Notes: a model not told the origin generated them from the letters alone. A DNA stretch of 64,000 bases from Macrolepiota albuminosa (GCA_027475525.1 JAMWFC010000054.1:1480468-1544467); one strand, 5' to 3'; positions 47,287-58,742 are shown, numbered from the stretch's first letter. Translations and numbers: made by a program.

Positions 47287-48819
47287 CAAAGTATGTAGCG
47301 GATGATGTAGATGCAGATGACGAATGGAAAAGGATAAATCGCCATAAGAAATTTCAGGCGTTTGTTCGACCTCTGACTCACGAGGAGCTCTCAATAGACG
47401 GGAAGGACTAGGAGTTCCTTCAACTAGAGAAAGCCAATCAGGAGCGGCTTTGAATACAACTCCTTCCAAATCCTGAAATGCTATGGCAAGTTCGTGCATG
47501 AGGTCACCTCCCAATGCAGTGGAAAACAGGACCTTCCATAATGCTCTGTCTGCTGTTATAATGGCAGGTGGACGTTCCAAACCACCAATATGTTTCCACA
47601 ACTATTTAAAATTTATAAGTCATGAATCAGCTGTATATACACGAACTATATAAAAGAATGACTCACATTGAATACTGTTTCCTTCACACCAACTTCATTG
47701 TATTCTCAAGGATGGAGAAGCATCAGCGGCGATACAGATAAAGCTATATATAAACAATTATGAAGCGACCTGGTATGGCCCCGGACTCCCGAAGTATAAG
47801 ATTCACGAATGTATTTGACTTCAGCCTGGTCACTTTCGGAGCTGAAATAACAAATATTAAGATTTGTGAACAAACACAATAAGATACATTTACTCCGAAG
47901 CAATCATATTTTCCAGAGCCTTCATATCAGTCGGAAGTGACAAATTCCCCTGTATATGCTATGTTAGAATGAAAAAAAAAACTTCATAATAATACCAGAA
48001 TAAATACCTTGAGAAGACATCCCAGATGTAAAGCAGCAGAGGTTAAATTGATCAAAGTTGTCGTGATATTTTTTTTTCCGACGTGCTTTGCTAAACTCAA
48101 ATAAAGATGCACCAACGGTGATAGGACCCCATACAGGATCAGTGCATCAACGGCAGGCGACGGCAACGTGGCACCGACTCGGGATACCTTAGCGCGCACT
48201 AATTATCCAATTTTGGCAATATTTGACGGCCACGCACGGCAAGAAGCAGATCCGATCAATAATAGCGCCAACGGCAGACAGAATGACAACTGACAGATGG
48301 CATCAGTCACTGACGACAGCGCTTAGCGAGAAGCCTGATGATCTATCAAAAACTGACGGACAGCTTGGCGTTTGACCTTGGCGCCTGACACCGCTTAGCG
48401 TCTCGATTTGGCGCCTGACATCGCTAAGTACTTTGGACAGACAGAAGGATGATGGATTGATGGTTTAGCACCGCGATCTGCTGCCTGGTGGCGCCAAGGG
48501 TCCTCAAAGGACGGTAGGGATCTGAAACCATTGGAGCTACCCCTATGAAATTTTCCAGTTTACCGCACTTTGGCGATGGTTGGTCACTGGCGACGGTGAA
48601 CTCCTTGTAGTATATATATTACTTACCGACTTGTACATCCACCATCAGAACAATAGACCACAGTTTACTCCCCTTTCCTCAGTCTCCCTTACGCTCAAGA
48701 GCTCATTTACGCTACGGTCGGCAACGTCAAACTCATCGGCAGTTACAGACACTCGCCAACACTCGACACACTCGCGCCTTGCAACTACGGCAGGCATTAT
48801 CGACGCTTAGACTTCGCTA

Positions 48820-49073
48820 AGCTTATCGTGCTCTTGCCGCTTACCTTTGCCGTGTTCACTTACCGCTTCTTCCCTAGGCGCTTTACCTTAGCGCTTNNNN
48901 NNNNNNNNNNNNNNNNNNNNNNNNNNNNNNNNNNNNNNNNNNNNNNNNNNNNNNNNNNNNNNNNNNNNNNNNNNNNNNNNNNNNNNNNNNNNNNNNAGCT
49001 TATCGTGCTCTTGCCGCTTACCTTTGCCGTGTTCACTTACCGCTTCTTCCCTAGGCGCTTTACCTTAGCGCTT
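48820..49073 (+). repeat. Identical 77-bp blocks on both sides of an N run
   Basis: 48820-48896 and 48997-49073 are identical, so the gap is a false gap between overlapping contig ends. Confidence 0.95.
48897..48996. other. Assembly gap, 100 N
   Basis: Exactly 100 N, a placeholder size. Comparison with the solo LTR at 6639-7561 shows no sequence missing here. Confidence 0.99.
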
Positions 49074-49239
49074 TACACTTGCCGACCCCGTTACCGACTT
49101 TTCTCCATTTTCACCAGACGCGTTCTCTGGGACCTGCCCGGGACTCCTCTCATCACTTATAGCGCACCCAATGCAAACTCTTGGTACGGTAACACTATAG
49201 TTACATTTGTTACTGACCAAACTTTGGGCGTCATCAAAT

Positions 49240-49256
49240 TGGAGCCCACCGCAAGG
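49240..49256 (+). other. Probable primer-binding site of Gyp-3
   Basis: TGGAGCCCACCGCAAGG begins three bases after the LTR end; TGG is complementary to a tRNA CCA end. The tRNA is not identified. Confidence 0.55.
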
Positions 49257-49463
49257 GATCTCTAGGGCAGAATTCCGCCAGAAACCCGTCTCCAGCGTAG
49301 GCGCCGCCTGCTAGAGCAGTCGGTAGAAGGCATAGCTCCTTCCCACCCATCAACTCCACAACCACCTGGTGCCTTACCGGGTCTCTCTCTTGCACAGGAA
49401 CTACAGAACACCACTGTAGACGCATTTCCTGATCTCTTCCTGCATTCCCTCAATTATAGCGCC

Positions 49464-49617
49464 GACGACCCCTTAGCGTCGCCATTTACCATACCGCAAC
49501 CAGTCACCCCCATTACTCCGCTAACGCCTCTTTCACAACTGACGACCCCTTAGCGTCGCCATTTACCATACCGCAACCAGTCACCCCCATTACTCCGCTA
49601 ACGCCTCTTTCACAACT
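49464..49617 (+). repeat. Tandem 77-bp direct duplication (likely assembly artefact)
   Basis: 49464-49540 equals 49541-49617, in the region upstream of the gag ATG. Confidence 0.9.
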
Positions 49618-50002
49618 CATTTCTCTTACTCCGTCGCCAATCTCTAGAACTCCTTCCCCACTACCGCTAACCGAACTCGCCAACACAGTCGCTATGGAAC
49701 AACAAGTCCAGCGCATGCCGCCACGCAACCACTTCTCGGCACCGAAATGGGACAAGTCCAAGCCACGGGAGCTCTCCCAGTATTTCAAGGAATTAGAGTA
49801 TTTATTCAGAGATTGTGGCATTACCGACCACACGCAGATGAAGGAGTACGCGGCAAGATACGTATCATATGACACGGCAGAGACGTGGACAGGTTTGACC
49901 GAGTTTGCCGCCTTTGTTCCTGCCGCCCCACCCATTCCAGCCCAAGGCGCTTCGTATGAAGGCTGGAAGACGGCAGTGATTCAGTTGTACCCTGGCGCAG
50001 AG

Positions 50003-50156
50003 GAGGCTACCCGATACTCGGTAAACGAGCTCCAGAAACTAGTACAGGAATCATTCGACAGTGGCACCTCCTCTCTTGGGAGGCTACCCGATACTCGGTA
50101 AACGAGCTCCAGAAACTAGTACAGGAATCATTCGACAGCGGCACATCGTCTCTTGG
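50003..50156 (+). repeat. Tandem 77-bp duplication with three differences (likely assembly artefact)
   Basis: 50003-50079 and 50080-50156 differ at three bases near their right ends; period is still exactly 77. Collapsing it rejoins the gag frame. Confidence 0.85.
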
Positions 50157-52016
50157 CGCGTTCTCTATGTATTACCGCGAATTCCAAAAGATTGCTAGGT
50201 GGTTAGTCCAAAACGGCAAGCTATACATTAACAAGGAACGTCGCCTATTCCAACAAGGCATCCCGACTTCGCTTTGGACTCACATTGCTCATCGCCTAGA
50301 GATAGTTCACCAGGCTCATCACCCAGACGAGCCCTATAACGTTGCCAACGTCTTTGAAGCCGGTAAATGGGTTCTCAAGGGAACGGACACTGGCGTTGGA
50401 CTGCAGTGCGCTAGGACGAGCCCACCACCTGAGCGAACCAACGGTATTATTCCCATCCCTCCTCCTGTTGCTGACTTCGTTAAGAAGGAGGACCTTAACG
50501 CTGCCGTTACCGCTGCTGTCGCCTCTGCTATGACAGGTATAGAAACTATGATTACCACCAATCTCGCTAACCGACCTGCTAATGTACCCCCGTCTGGCCC
50601 TTGCCACTTTTGTGGGGAAATTGGCCATACTATGACTAGAGGACGCTGCGTAACTTTAGAAAACTACATTTGGCAAGGAAGGATTTGATGGGCTATCGAC
50701 GGCAAGATAGTTCTCACCACTGGCACCACCATCCCCAACTACCCGGACAAGAAGTCCTTCCAGGAGCGAGTTGATGAATGGCATAGGCGCAACCCAGGAC
50801 AAATTGTTACCGGCACGCTATCTGGCAACGCCAACCCCCACCCAGAACAGGCGACCCAACAGCAAATGATTCATGAGGTCTTACACTTCGACAGCGTTGG
50901 CGACCACCCTACTTTCTCACAAGAAGAACGTATCGCCAAGCTCCAACAGGAGCTAGATTTGCTCAAGAATCAGGTCTTTGATGGGGTTGAAGTTAAGCAG
51001 CCTAAACAACCTCTTAAAGGATACAAGCCAATGCCTCCCGCTAGCAAGTTACCGACTCCTACTCCTGCCGCAACACCTGCTACTCCGCCAGCTACTACTC
51101 CAGAACCATCGTTGTCCGCTACTGCTCCCGAACCGCCTTTGCCACCTCTCCATCCCTACTCAGGAATTCCCGACCGTTATCACGCACCAGCACAACGAAA
51201 CTTTGCCACTCCTGAGAAACGTCCTGAGGGTGGCTACCGACCTACCGTGCCAATTTTCGATATAGAGAAATCCAACCACGTCTTCAACCGCATTATGAAA
51301 ACGGCCGTTACCTTATCAGTTGAAGAGCTTTGCAGTATTGCTCCCGACGTCCGCAACCAAGTCAAGACGGCAGTCACTCCTCGATGACCCTTGGCGATGA
51401 CCGTTGCCGAGGTCAAGGATCTCGACAACGCGCTCCCTGGTTTTTCCATTACCGTCGACTCTTTGGACACTGAAGACTCTCCTGCCGACACCATCGCTAA
51501 CGCCACCTCTGTGGACCCAGTGGAGACCTATCTTAGGTCAGTAGACCATGGAGAAGACCCAGCAATCCTTACCGTCGCCCAAGAATCACACGCTATTCGC
51601 TCAGTAGCGCTAACAGTAGACAACAAGCACGAGGTAGAGGCGATTGTGGATAGCGGGTCTCAGATCATTTCCATGGCAGCGGAAGTCGCTAACAATTTGG
51701 GCCTTATTTACGACCCTACAGTGATACTAAACATGCAAAGCGCTAACGGTATGGTAGACCGATCCCTAGGCCTCGCCAAGAATGTGCCGTGCACCCTTGG
51801 CGACATTACATTTTATCTTCAGATACACATTTTACGTTCCCCGGCATACGACCTACTACTCGGCAGACCCTTCGACGACAAAACAACTCTAACCATTAGC
51901 GACCCAAATTCCGGAATCCGACGAACGGTGCCAACGTTCCCTAGGGGACAACAAAAAGGCACCCGCGCTAAGCCCCCGGAGTTTACCGACCAACACGCCA
52001 ACGAGCCTCCCCACCG

Positions 52017-55000
52017 GTGTTTTCACAGACCATCAAGGAGGTGATTGGCGACGATCACGGAGATGTAGCGCTAACGCTGGAATATGACCATTCAACTGGT
52101 CTTGTAAATGTTATGTCTACTGCCTTTCTTGACGAAGACGTTTTAACTACTTTACCTGCTACCGACACAGAGCTTCCCCAGAAAAATCAAAACATTACCG
52201 ACTCCTCTCTTGCCTACTTGTACCTTACCGCTTCTGAATCCTTTCAAAACATTGCGTCTACCGATACTTATCTCACTACCCTTCCCGGAGCCTCGTCTTC
52301 TGCCGTTCTTGGACTTGCCGCCCCTCAGACTACAGTTCCCCTTTCCACCTCTGCATATAACCAAGCTAACGCTCCCAAAAGGAAAGGGGTTCAAGTCAAA
52401 AAGAAATATAAGCCAGTTGCGCTTAAAACAAAACCCGTTGCTATGCACTCTCCCGAGACGTTTAGAATCGAGCGCCAGATCATTGGCGACCCTCTTGCCG
52501 ACATGCCAGATTTATCACCGAATCCGCCACCCTTTCAGCCCACAGGACGTTTTACCACAGAGCGCCAGCAGCAGTTTGCCAAGGAGCACGACACAGGATT
52601 TTTGACCAAAGATGAGTTGAACGTCCTTACCGATCTTGTCGCTAAGCAAGACAAAGCCTTTGCTTGGGAGGACTCCGAACGCGGCAGTCTACGTACAGAT
52701 TTCTTCCTGCCTGTCGTCATCCCGACTATCCCTCACGTGCCATGGACTAAGCACAACCGACCGTTACCGCCTGGAATTGAAGCCGAGGTCTGCCAAATCA
52801 TTAGGACCAAGATTAAGGCTGGCGTCTACGAACCCTCCAATAGCTCTTACCGCTCCCAATGGTTCTGCGTCCTCAAAAAGAACAGCAAGCTACGCATAGT
52901 CCACAGTCTCAAACCGCTAAATAGGGTTACGATACGACACTCTGGCGTGCCGCCTTTTCCTGACCACGTTGCCGAGTCCTTTGCTGGGCGTATTTGTGGT
53001 GCCACCCTTGACCTTTACGTTGGCTATGATGAACGTCTGATACACCCTTCTTCCCGTGACCTCACTACTTTTCAAACTCCGTTTGGCGCACTGCGCCTAG
53101 TTACCTTGCCGATGGGCTGGACAAACTCAGTCCCTATATTTCATGACAACATCACATTCATCCTCCAACCCGAGATACCGCACCATGTCCTTAGCTTCAT
53201 TGATGACGTTGGCGTCAAAGGTCTCAAAGACTGGCGACTTGTAAATGGCTTACCGACGACACATCCCGAAAACTCCAACATTCGCTTAGCACTATGGGAG
53301 TTTTCCCAGCTGCTCAATCGAGTTTTCCAACGTATGAAGTATAGCGGTGGTACCTTTAGTGGCCACAAACTCCTCTTATGCGCGCCAAGGTTCAAAATAC
53401 TCGGTCACATCTGCACTCCCGACGGTCGTGTTCCCGACGAGTCTCGCTTAGCACTCCTGGAGCGATGGGGTCCTTGCCGCGACTTATCTGAAGTTTGCGC
53501 CTTTCTCGGTACCGTTGGCGTTCTTAGGATATTCGTCAAAAACTTTGCCCATCGCGCACACGCCCTTAACCGACTCACCCGCGCCAACGAGCCCTTCGAA
53601 TTTGGGCCAGACCAGGTTACCGCACAACGAGACTTAGTAAAAGCTCTACAAGACGCCAAACCCCTAGTCCCCATCAATTATACCTCTGCCGACCCTGTTA
53701 TCTTGGCGGTGGATACCTCGTACATTGCCGTTGGCTACTTCTTGTGCCAGTGCCTTAGCGACAATCGGAAACAGCGACGCTACAACCGCTTTGGGTCTAT
53801 CACGCTAAACGACAGAGAGTCTCGCTACAGTCAGCCTAAGCTAGAGCTCTATGGACTCTTCAAAGCCTTCCGGTCGCTAAAGATGTATTTGATTGGCGTA
53901 CGGAACCTTATCGTTGAAGTCGACGCTAGGTACATCAAAGGCATGCTGCAGAATCCCGACATCCAGCCATCCGCTAGCATGAACCGTTGGGTAGTCGCTA
54001 TCCTCATGTTTCACTTTGAGTTGGTACACGTCAAGAGCTCTTTCCACGGACCAGATAGACTCTCTAGGCGACCACAGCAGCCTGGCGACCCGGCAGTGGA
54101 CCCACGGGCTGATAGCGATTTCGAGGACTGGATCGACCGCTTACATGGTTTTGTGCACCTCATACAACAGCCAATCCCCCTACTACAACGGCAACAGCCT
54201 ACCAGCATATTTTTACATCCCATTATCCCTTACCGCCCCGAGATCTTTAGCGCACCCCTCACATTCTACATGGCAAGCATCCTTGGACAAGACTTGCCTC
54301 CAGTAAAAGTCGTACAGGAACCCCATCCGCTAAGAGAAGACAGCAGAAACTTGACCTACAATGCCGTCCCTCAATCCGCCAAGGCAATGGCGGAAGACAG
54401 TCGCTTGTTAGTAGTTGAACAATGGATACAAAACCTTAAGCGACCCCCAGACCTTACCGACGAACAATACGCAAAATTTATCTGCTATGCTACCCGTTTC
54501 TTCTTTACCGACAACCGACTTTGGCGACGAAATCAAGATGGCGCTCACAAGCTGATCATCAAGCCAGAAAGTCGCTTACGAGTCCTGCGCGCCATGCATG
54601 ACGAACTAGGACATAGAGGTCTGTACGCTACCCAAGCCTCTCTGTTAGAACGATTCTGGTGGCCACACGCTAGCGCCAACATCGCCTGGTACATCAGGAC
54701 TTGCCACCTCTGTCAAATTCAACAAACGCGCCAAGTGCTCATACCGCCAACCGTTGCAATGCCAGCTCCCCTCTTCAGCAAAATCTACGTCGATACCATG
54801 CACATGCCCAAATCTGGTCGCTACAAGTACATCATTCAAGGTCGTTGCTCGCTAATCCACTGGCCTGAATTTCGAATGCTTCAGAGAGAAAATATGGACG
54901 CGGTCGCCAAGTGGCTATTTGAGGACGTCATTTGCCATTGGGGAGCGCTAGAATGCTTCAGAGAGAAAATATGGACGCGGTCGCCAAGTGGCTATTTGAG

Positions 55001-55843
55001 GACGTCATTTGCCATTGGGGAGCGCTAAGAGAAATCGTCACGGATAACGGTGCGCCTATTATTAAAGCGCTAACATATCTTGCCAAGAAATACAACATTC
55101 ACCACATTCGAGTATCTGGCTACAACAAACGCGCCAATGGCCTGGTAGAGAGACCACACTTTGACGTTCGGCAAGCGCTCTTCAAGGCAGTCGATGGCGA
55201 CGAGTCTCGTTGGAGTGAAGCGACTTACTCAGTATTTTGGTCGGAAAGAGTTACCATTCGTAAGCGCATGGGTTGTTCTCCCTATTACGCAGCTACTGGC
55301 ACCCATCCGTTACTCCCTGCCGACATTATAGAAGCGACCTACCTTCAGCCAGTGCCCAACAGTATCTTAGCGACTACCGACCTGATCGCCAGACGAGCTA
55401 TTGATCTCCAGCAAAGGAAGGAAGATTTAGAGCGACTCCATGAGGTAGTCTTTAGCGCACGTTGCCAAGCAGCCCTACGATTCGAAACCGAGCATAGCGC
55501 TACTATCAAAGATTACAACTTCCCGAGAGGAGCGCTAGTGCTTATGCGCAACTCCAAAATTGAAACCTCATACAATAAGAAAATGCGCCCGCGCTATCTG
55601 GGACCCTTGGTAGTTATCTCTCGTAACCGTGGAGGCGCTTACGTGCTCTGTGAATTAGATGGTTCAGTACTACATCGACCTGTTGCCGCTTTTCGCCTAT
55701 TGCCGTATCTCGCCAGAGAACACATTGACTTGCCGCTTGAAGCGCTAGATATCGACACCGCCAAGTTAAGAGAACTTGAAGAAACAGAATTATTGGACGA
55801 TGATGACTTGCCGACTTTAGTTGAAGAAGAAGAAAATGATTAG
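52017..55843 (+). CDS. Gyp-3 pol: reverse transcriptase, RNase H, integrase
   Basis: Collapsing the 77-bp duplicate at 54874-55027 gives one frame of about 1,249 codons. RT begins near 52740 (VPWTKHNRPLPPGIEAEV), with LKKNSKLRIVHSLKPLN, TLPMGWTNSVPIFH and the catalytic box SFIDDVGV (FIDD in place of YVDD). RNase H: PVILAVDTSYIAVGYFLCQ and LIVEVDARYIKGML. Integrase: zinc region HDELGHRGLYATQ...CHLCQ, core with IYVDTMHMP, VTDNGAPIIKAL and NGLVERPHFDV (D, D, E). The tail is acidic (EEEEND). A chromodomain is not obvious. The frame is -1 to gag; a lost C in the CCCC run near 52008 or programmed slippage could account for this. Enzyme of reverse transcription and integration, acting in the virus-like particle and nucleus. 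Confidence 0.9.
54874..55027 (+). repeat. Tandem 77-bp direct duplication (likely assembly artefact)
   Basis: 54874-54950 equals 54951-55027 in integrase (NMDAVAKWLFEDVICHWGA is duplicated); removal joins the two pol frames exactly. Confidence 0.95.
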
Positions 55844-56272
55844 AAAAGAATACATTGATAAGCTCTCTTACTCTATTACTTATCTTACTTATGTTTCTTG
55901 CCGATACTTACTATACTATATCCAACAGACATTTCCTTACATAGTCAAGTCGCAGCGCTAGCGTGTCGCCAACGCTTAGCGCCTTGCGCAACTCTCGCCA
56001 AGGGTTTTTTGCTATGATGATTTACTGAGTGTTTCCCTTTTCCTCAAAATTTGTCTAAGTCCCTCACATACTATTGCTCTTGCTAAAAACCTACCTTAGA
56101 ATACTTGCCGCTTGCTTTCTCTTTGCTTTACTTTCTCTGCTTTCTGCGGCTGCGCTAACTCAGATTATGGGACTTATCCTTTCACTCAAAAACGAGGCGG
56201 CAAGACAATAATATAGTTGGACAGTAACAAAAGATAAAATATATACAGCGGCCACTCTACGCTAAGGTCCGC
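55844..56272 (+). other. Spacer between Gyp-3 pol stop and the antisense gene
   Basis: Pyrimidine-rich, no coding region seen. It would hold the 3' end signals of the antisense transcript. Confidence 0.5.
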
Positions 56273-58669
56273 TCAGTCACTCTCATCGTCCATCGGCAAG
56301 GAGTCGTTGGAAATTGGCAACAAGGAGTCGCGAAGTGGAAGAAGGTTGCCCGGCAAGATGTTGTTAGTGGTCTGCCAATCCATGGCGGCTTGGCAGTCGT
56401 CCTGGTAGTCGCGAAGAACGTGAAGGCTACGACTGAGGTTGGAATAGCGCAACCTTAGCGCCATTAGTTGCCCTTGAACTCGTTCCCGTTCCCACTCCAT
56501 TGATGACTCCATCGTTGCCGCCCTTCTCGAGTACCGCTCCAGCATGTCACGAGGATTGAGCGCTACGACCGGGTAGACAAGGTCTTGCCCCAGCCACTGG
56601 AAGGCGTCGCCAGTAACCGTCGGTTCAGGCTGAGGGGTCCAAGCGGGGTTGACCCTGGCGATTACGGGGTGCCTCAGCTCCAATCCGGCAACGTCCTCAG
56701 GGTCTGAGACTTCCCAGGGGGCAACGTTACTGTAGGGAGGTAGCCAGTGCCACTCTGGCTCCTCCCTGGCAACTCCTGCCACTCCCTCCCCTCCTCCCGC
56801 TACCGCCTCCTTGGCAGGGGCCTCTTCCTCGTCACCTTCGCGCTGGGTCGCCAAGGTCTCGTCTGGCTCCTCCTCTGCGTCCTCGTCATCAGCCATAGCC
56901 ACAGGGCTTCCCTCTCCTCTTGTTGCCACTGCCGAGGATTCCACCTCCTGCTGCTCTTCCGTTGGCGGGGGGGCCATAACCGTGTCGTCCTCATCGGCAG
57001 CCGGCAGAGAAACCCCCCTCAGGTGGATGGGGGAAAGCAACTTGCTAGGACTGGCTTCAGTGTCCCTTGGCGGCAGACGGCTGGCGGCAAGCGCCTTCTC
57101 CAGCTCCTCCATCTCCACGTCTCCAGGGGTAGAGGGAGGAGACTCTACCCGCGCACGTTTGGCCTTGCCCTTCCCCTTGGCAGGTGAAGAGACTTGTCGT
57201 TTTGAAGGGACCATAGTCCCTTGGCGCTCACCGGCGCCACGGTTGCCGACGGTTTCGTTTTCGTCCCCTTGACGTGTCGGCAGCGCCAGGGAACTCTTGC
57301 TAATGGTTGCCGCGTCTCCAGCGGCCTTCTTCTTCCTCTCACCTTCAACAAACTCCCAAGCCCTCTTAACGAGGACGGCGCACTTGAAGGTGCGCTCCAC
57401 TACTGCGTCTGGGGCGCCACCGTGTTCTCGACTCTTGGCGCCATCCAGAGTACAAGCCCTCTTCAGAGTACCGCACCGGTAGCAGGGCTGGCCACCAGTG
57501 GGGTACCAACACCCCTCTGGGTCGTTGTCGGCCCAGCATTTGTCGCACTACAGAAGTATTAACAGAAGCGGTAAAAAGAGCTAAAGTACTTACCGCTCCT
57601 TGGGAGTCCTTGAACTCCCGTCTTGCCGCTGGGCTTGCCGTCTTCTTATCCTTCATCTCCGGCAAGACCACTCCCGCTTCCATTCCCTCATCCAAAACCG
57701 CCTCATCTCGTCGCGCTACCAGCAAACCCTTCAGCTCGGCATCGCTAAAGGAAGTTTGCGTTGGCGCCTGCCAACTAGTCGGTTAGCAAAGGAAGTAACT
57801 TGGCATAACAAACTTACCGTGTAACAAGGGGCGGCAGCCTTGCGAGACTTAGAAAGGAATAAACGATAGGCGCTAGCGGTAAGAAAGCACAAACTTACCT
57901 TCTTTTTCAACGTCTTGCCAGGCTTGACCGGAGAGCCCGATTTGCTTGCTGGCAGTGCTGGGGCTCTGGGCACTACCGGCGTGGGAATCCTTCCCACCAG
58001 ACACCTGCCTCCTGGCAATTGGCGACCTCTCGCTGGCAACCAGAGACTCGCCAACGACCTCTCGCTCCTCCAACGCCTTGGTCCTCTCCTTGGCGTCACG
58101 GGAGGCCTCTTCCAGCACACTCTCGCGAATAGCCGCCATCTCAGCGTCCACCTGCAAATTAGCAAGAGGCGCTAACACCTCTTGTTTGCTATGGGGAGAC
58201 AGATCAGACCACAGCTAAGTTAGAAATCAAAAATCAGAGATACTTACTCAGGCACAGGAGCGCTTACCGTCATCGGCAAGGCGCCAGAGAGGATATCCTC
58301 CAACTCGTCCTCAATGGTAGGGACAGGAGGAGGTGCCTAGGAACCCAATCAGCTAGCGACACGGCAAAGACTAAAAGCACTTACAAAGCGAGAAAACGGC
58401 GCTAACCAGTCGGCGCCACGATTGTCAACATAGCGGGCTCGGCACCACTCCCGCACCTCGATCTCCCTATCCCACCCTACGCCAAGAACACGAACTTCAT
58501 ACCAACGTTCCAACAGCTTCATCACGGCAACGACCAAGTTTGGAGGCGCCTCCGCGCCCACACCCTCGATGCGCCTAATAAAATTGTTCGCCTTGTCGAT
58601 ATAGGCGGAGGCAGCGTCTTGAGCCTCGCGAGACGGTACGGGAGGCGGAGTTGGAATGTGGAAAGACAT
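56273..58669 (-). CDS. Antisense six-exon gene of Gyp-3: Zn2Cys6-like cysteine-cluster protein
   Basis: Reverse-strand exons: 58669-58385, 58336-58248, 58188-57899, 57838-57818, 57767-57594 and 57547-56273. All five introns are 43-60 nt class, start GTAAGT and end CAG/TAG/AAG; the second has a TTCTAACTTA branch site. Exon sizes sum to 711 codons plus one base, so a single 1-nt insertion in exon 3 (near 58000) is needed. The protein starts MSFHIPTPPPVPSREAQDAA, has a charged helical part (RDAKERTKALEEREVV), then a cysteine cluster C-X2-C-X8-C-X8-C-X2-C-X6-C (CDKCWADNDPEGCW, CYRCGTLKRAC), a basic stretch (KGKGKAKRARVE), an acidic region and a C-terminal helix (MESSMEWERERVQGQLMALR). The cluster resembles fungal Zn2Cys6 DNA-binding domains with one longer loop; a regulatory or Gag-binding role is inference. 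It starts 170 bp inside the 3' LTR, so its promoter lies in or next to that LTR; TTTATA occurs at 58742-58737. Confidence 0.75.
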
Positions 58670-58736
58670 ATTATTTTTGAAGAGCGCCAGGTAAAATCAG
58701 AGAAGAGAGGTGAAGTCCAATCTTGCGCACCAGGAC

Positions 58737-58742
58737 TATAAA
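58737..58742 (-). promoter_or_regulatory. Possible TATA-like box of the antisense gene
   Basis: TTTATA on the reverse strand lies 68 bp upstream of the ATG at 58669. Weak evidence, position only. Confidence 0.25.

Larger units (their letters stand above)
42020..48118 (-). pseudogene. JmjC-like (2-oxoglutarate/Fe(II) oxygenase fold) multi-exon gene, split by a mariner and 5'-truncated
   Basis: On the reverse strand exons run from 48118 to the stop at 42020. The 5' end is lost at the Gyp-3 LTR (48119). Early exons encode GGLERPPAIITADRALWKV and a Ser-rich part with three 30-residue repeats (47018-47286), then a basic nuclear-type segment (TPRTKRRSTRRKS, 46500). The JmjC core follows: HHYWHIDSNGFGTF with the HxD iron ligands (about 45200-45280), KLWYIARPK, WDIEVVVLEPGD, then PHCVVTP with the third ligand His and GGHYYLASTLMD (44880). 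The Tc1/mariner at 43138-44744 splits the exon at MLAY. Beyond it lie helical parts and an acidic Ser-rich tail ending SSHTP. Introns are short, for example about 50 nt at 45608-45657, 64 nt near 46640-46700. Four 77-bp duplicates shift exons artificially. Possibly a histone-demethylase-like protein of the expanded mushroom JmjC-like family. Confidence 0.65.
48119..49236 (+). repeat. 5' LTR of Gyp-3
   Basis: It runs from TGATAGGACCCC to GGGCGTCATCA. The 3' LTR start and the solo LTR at 6639-7561 confirm both ends. True length is about 941 bp after removing 100 N and one 77-bp duplicate. Confidence 0.9.
49264..52044 (+). pseudogene. Gyp-3 gag-protease
   Basis: The same frame is open from just after 49263; the first ATG is at 49694 (MEQQVQRMPPRNHFSAPKW). 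It has a gag core (RELSQYFKELEYLFRDCG, YYREFQKIARWLVQNGKLY), a zinc-knuckle-like CHFCGEIGHTMTRGRC with an atypical last spacing (CX2CX4HX6C), the usual post-knuckle segment DGKIVLTTG, a proline-rich linker, and an aspartic protease (VEAIVDSGSQIISM at about 51640, YDLLLGRPF). Two TGA codons (50686-50688 and 51385-51387) interrupt it, each explicable by CGA to TGA. The 77-bp duplicates at 49464 and 50003 add false shifts. Pol follows in the -1 frame. Confidence 0.85.

Noticed and set aside
16549..50156. The 77-bp direct repeats as CRISPR units or gene duplications
   Set aside because: Each pair has a different sequence, there are only two copies and no spacers, and one is split by an N run; assembly overlap explains them.
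56747..57272. Plus-strand ORFs over the last exon of the antisense gene
   Set aside because: They mirror the GC-rich reverse exon; only the reverse strand has a cysteine cluster and introns with correct borders.
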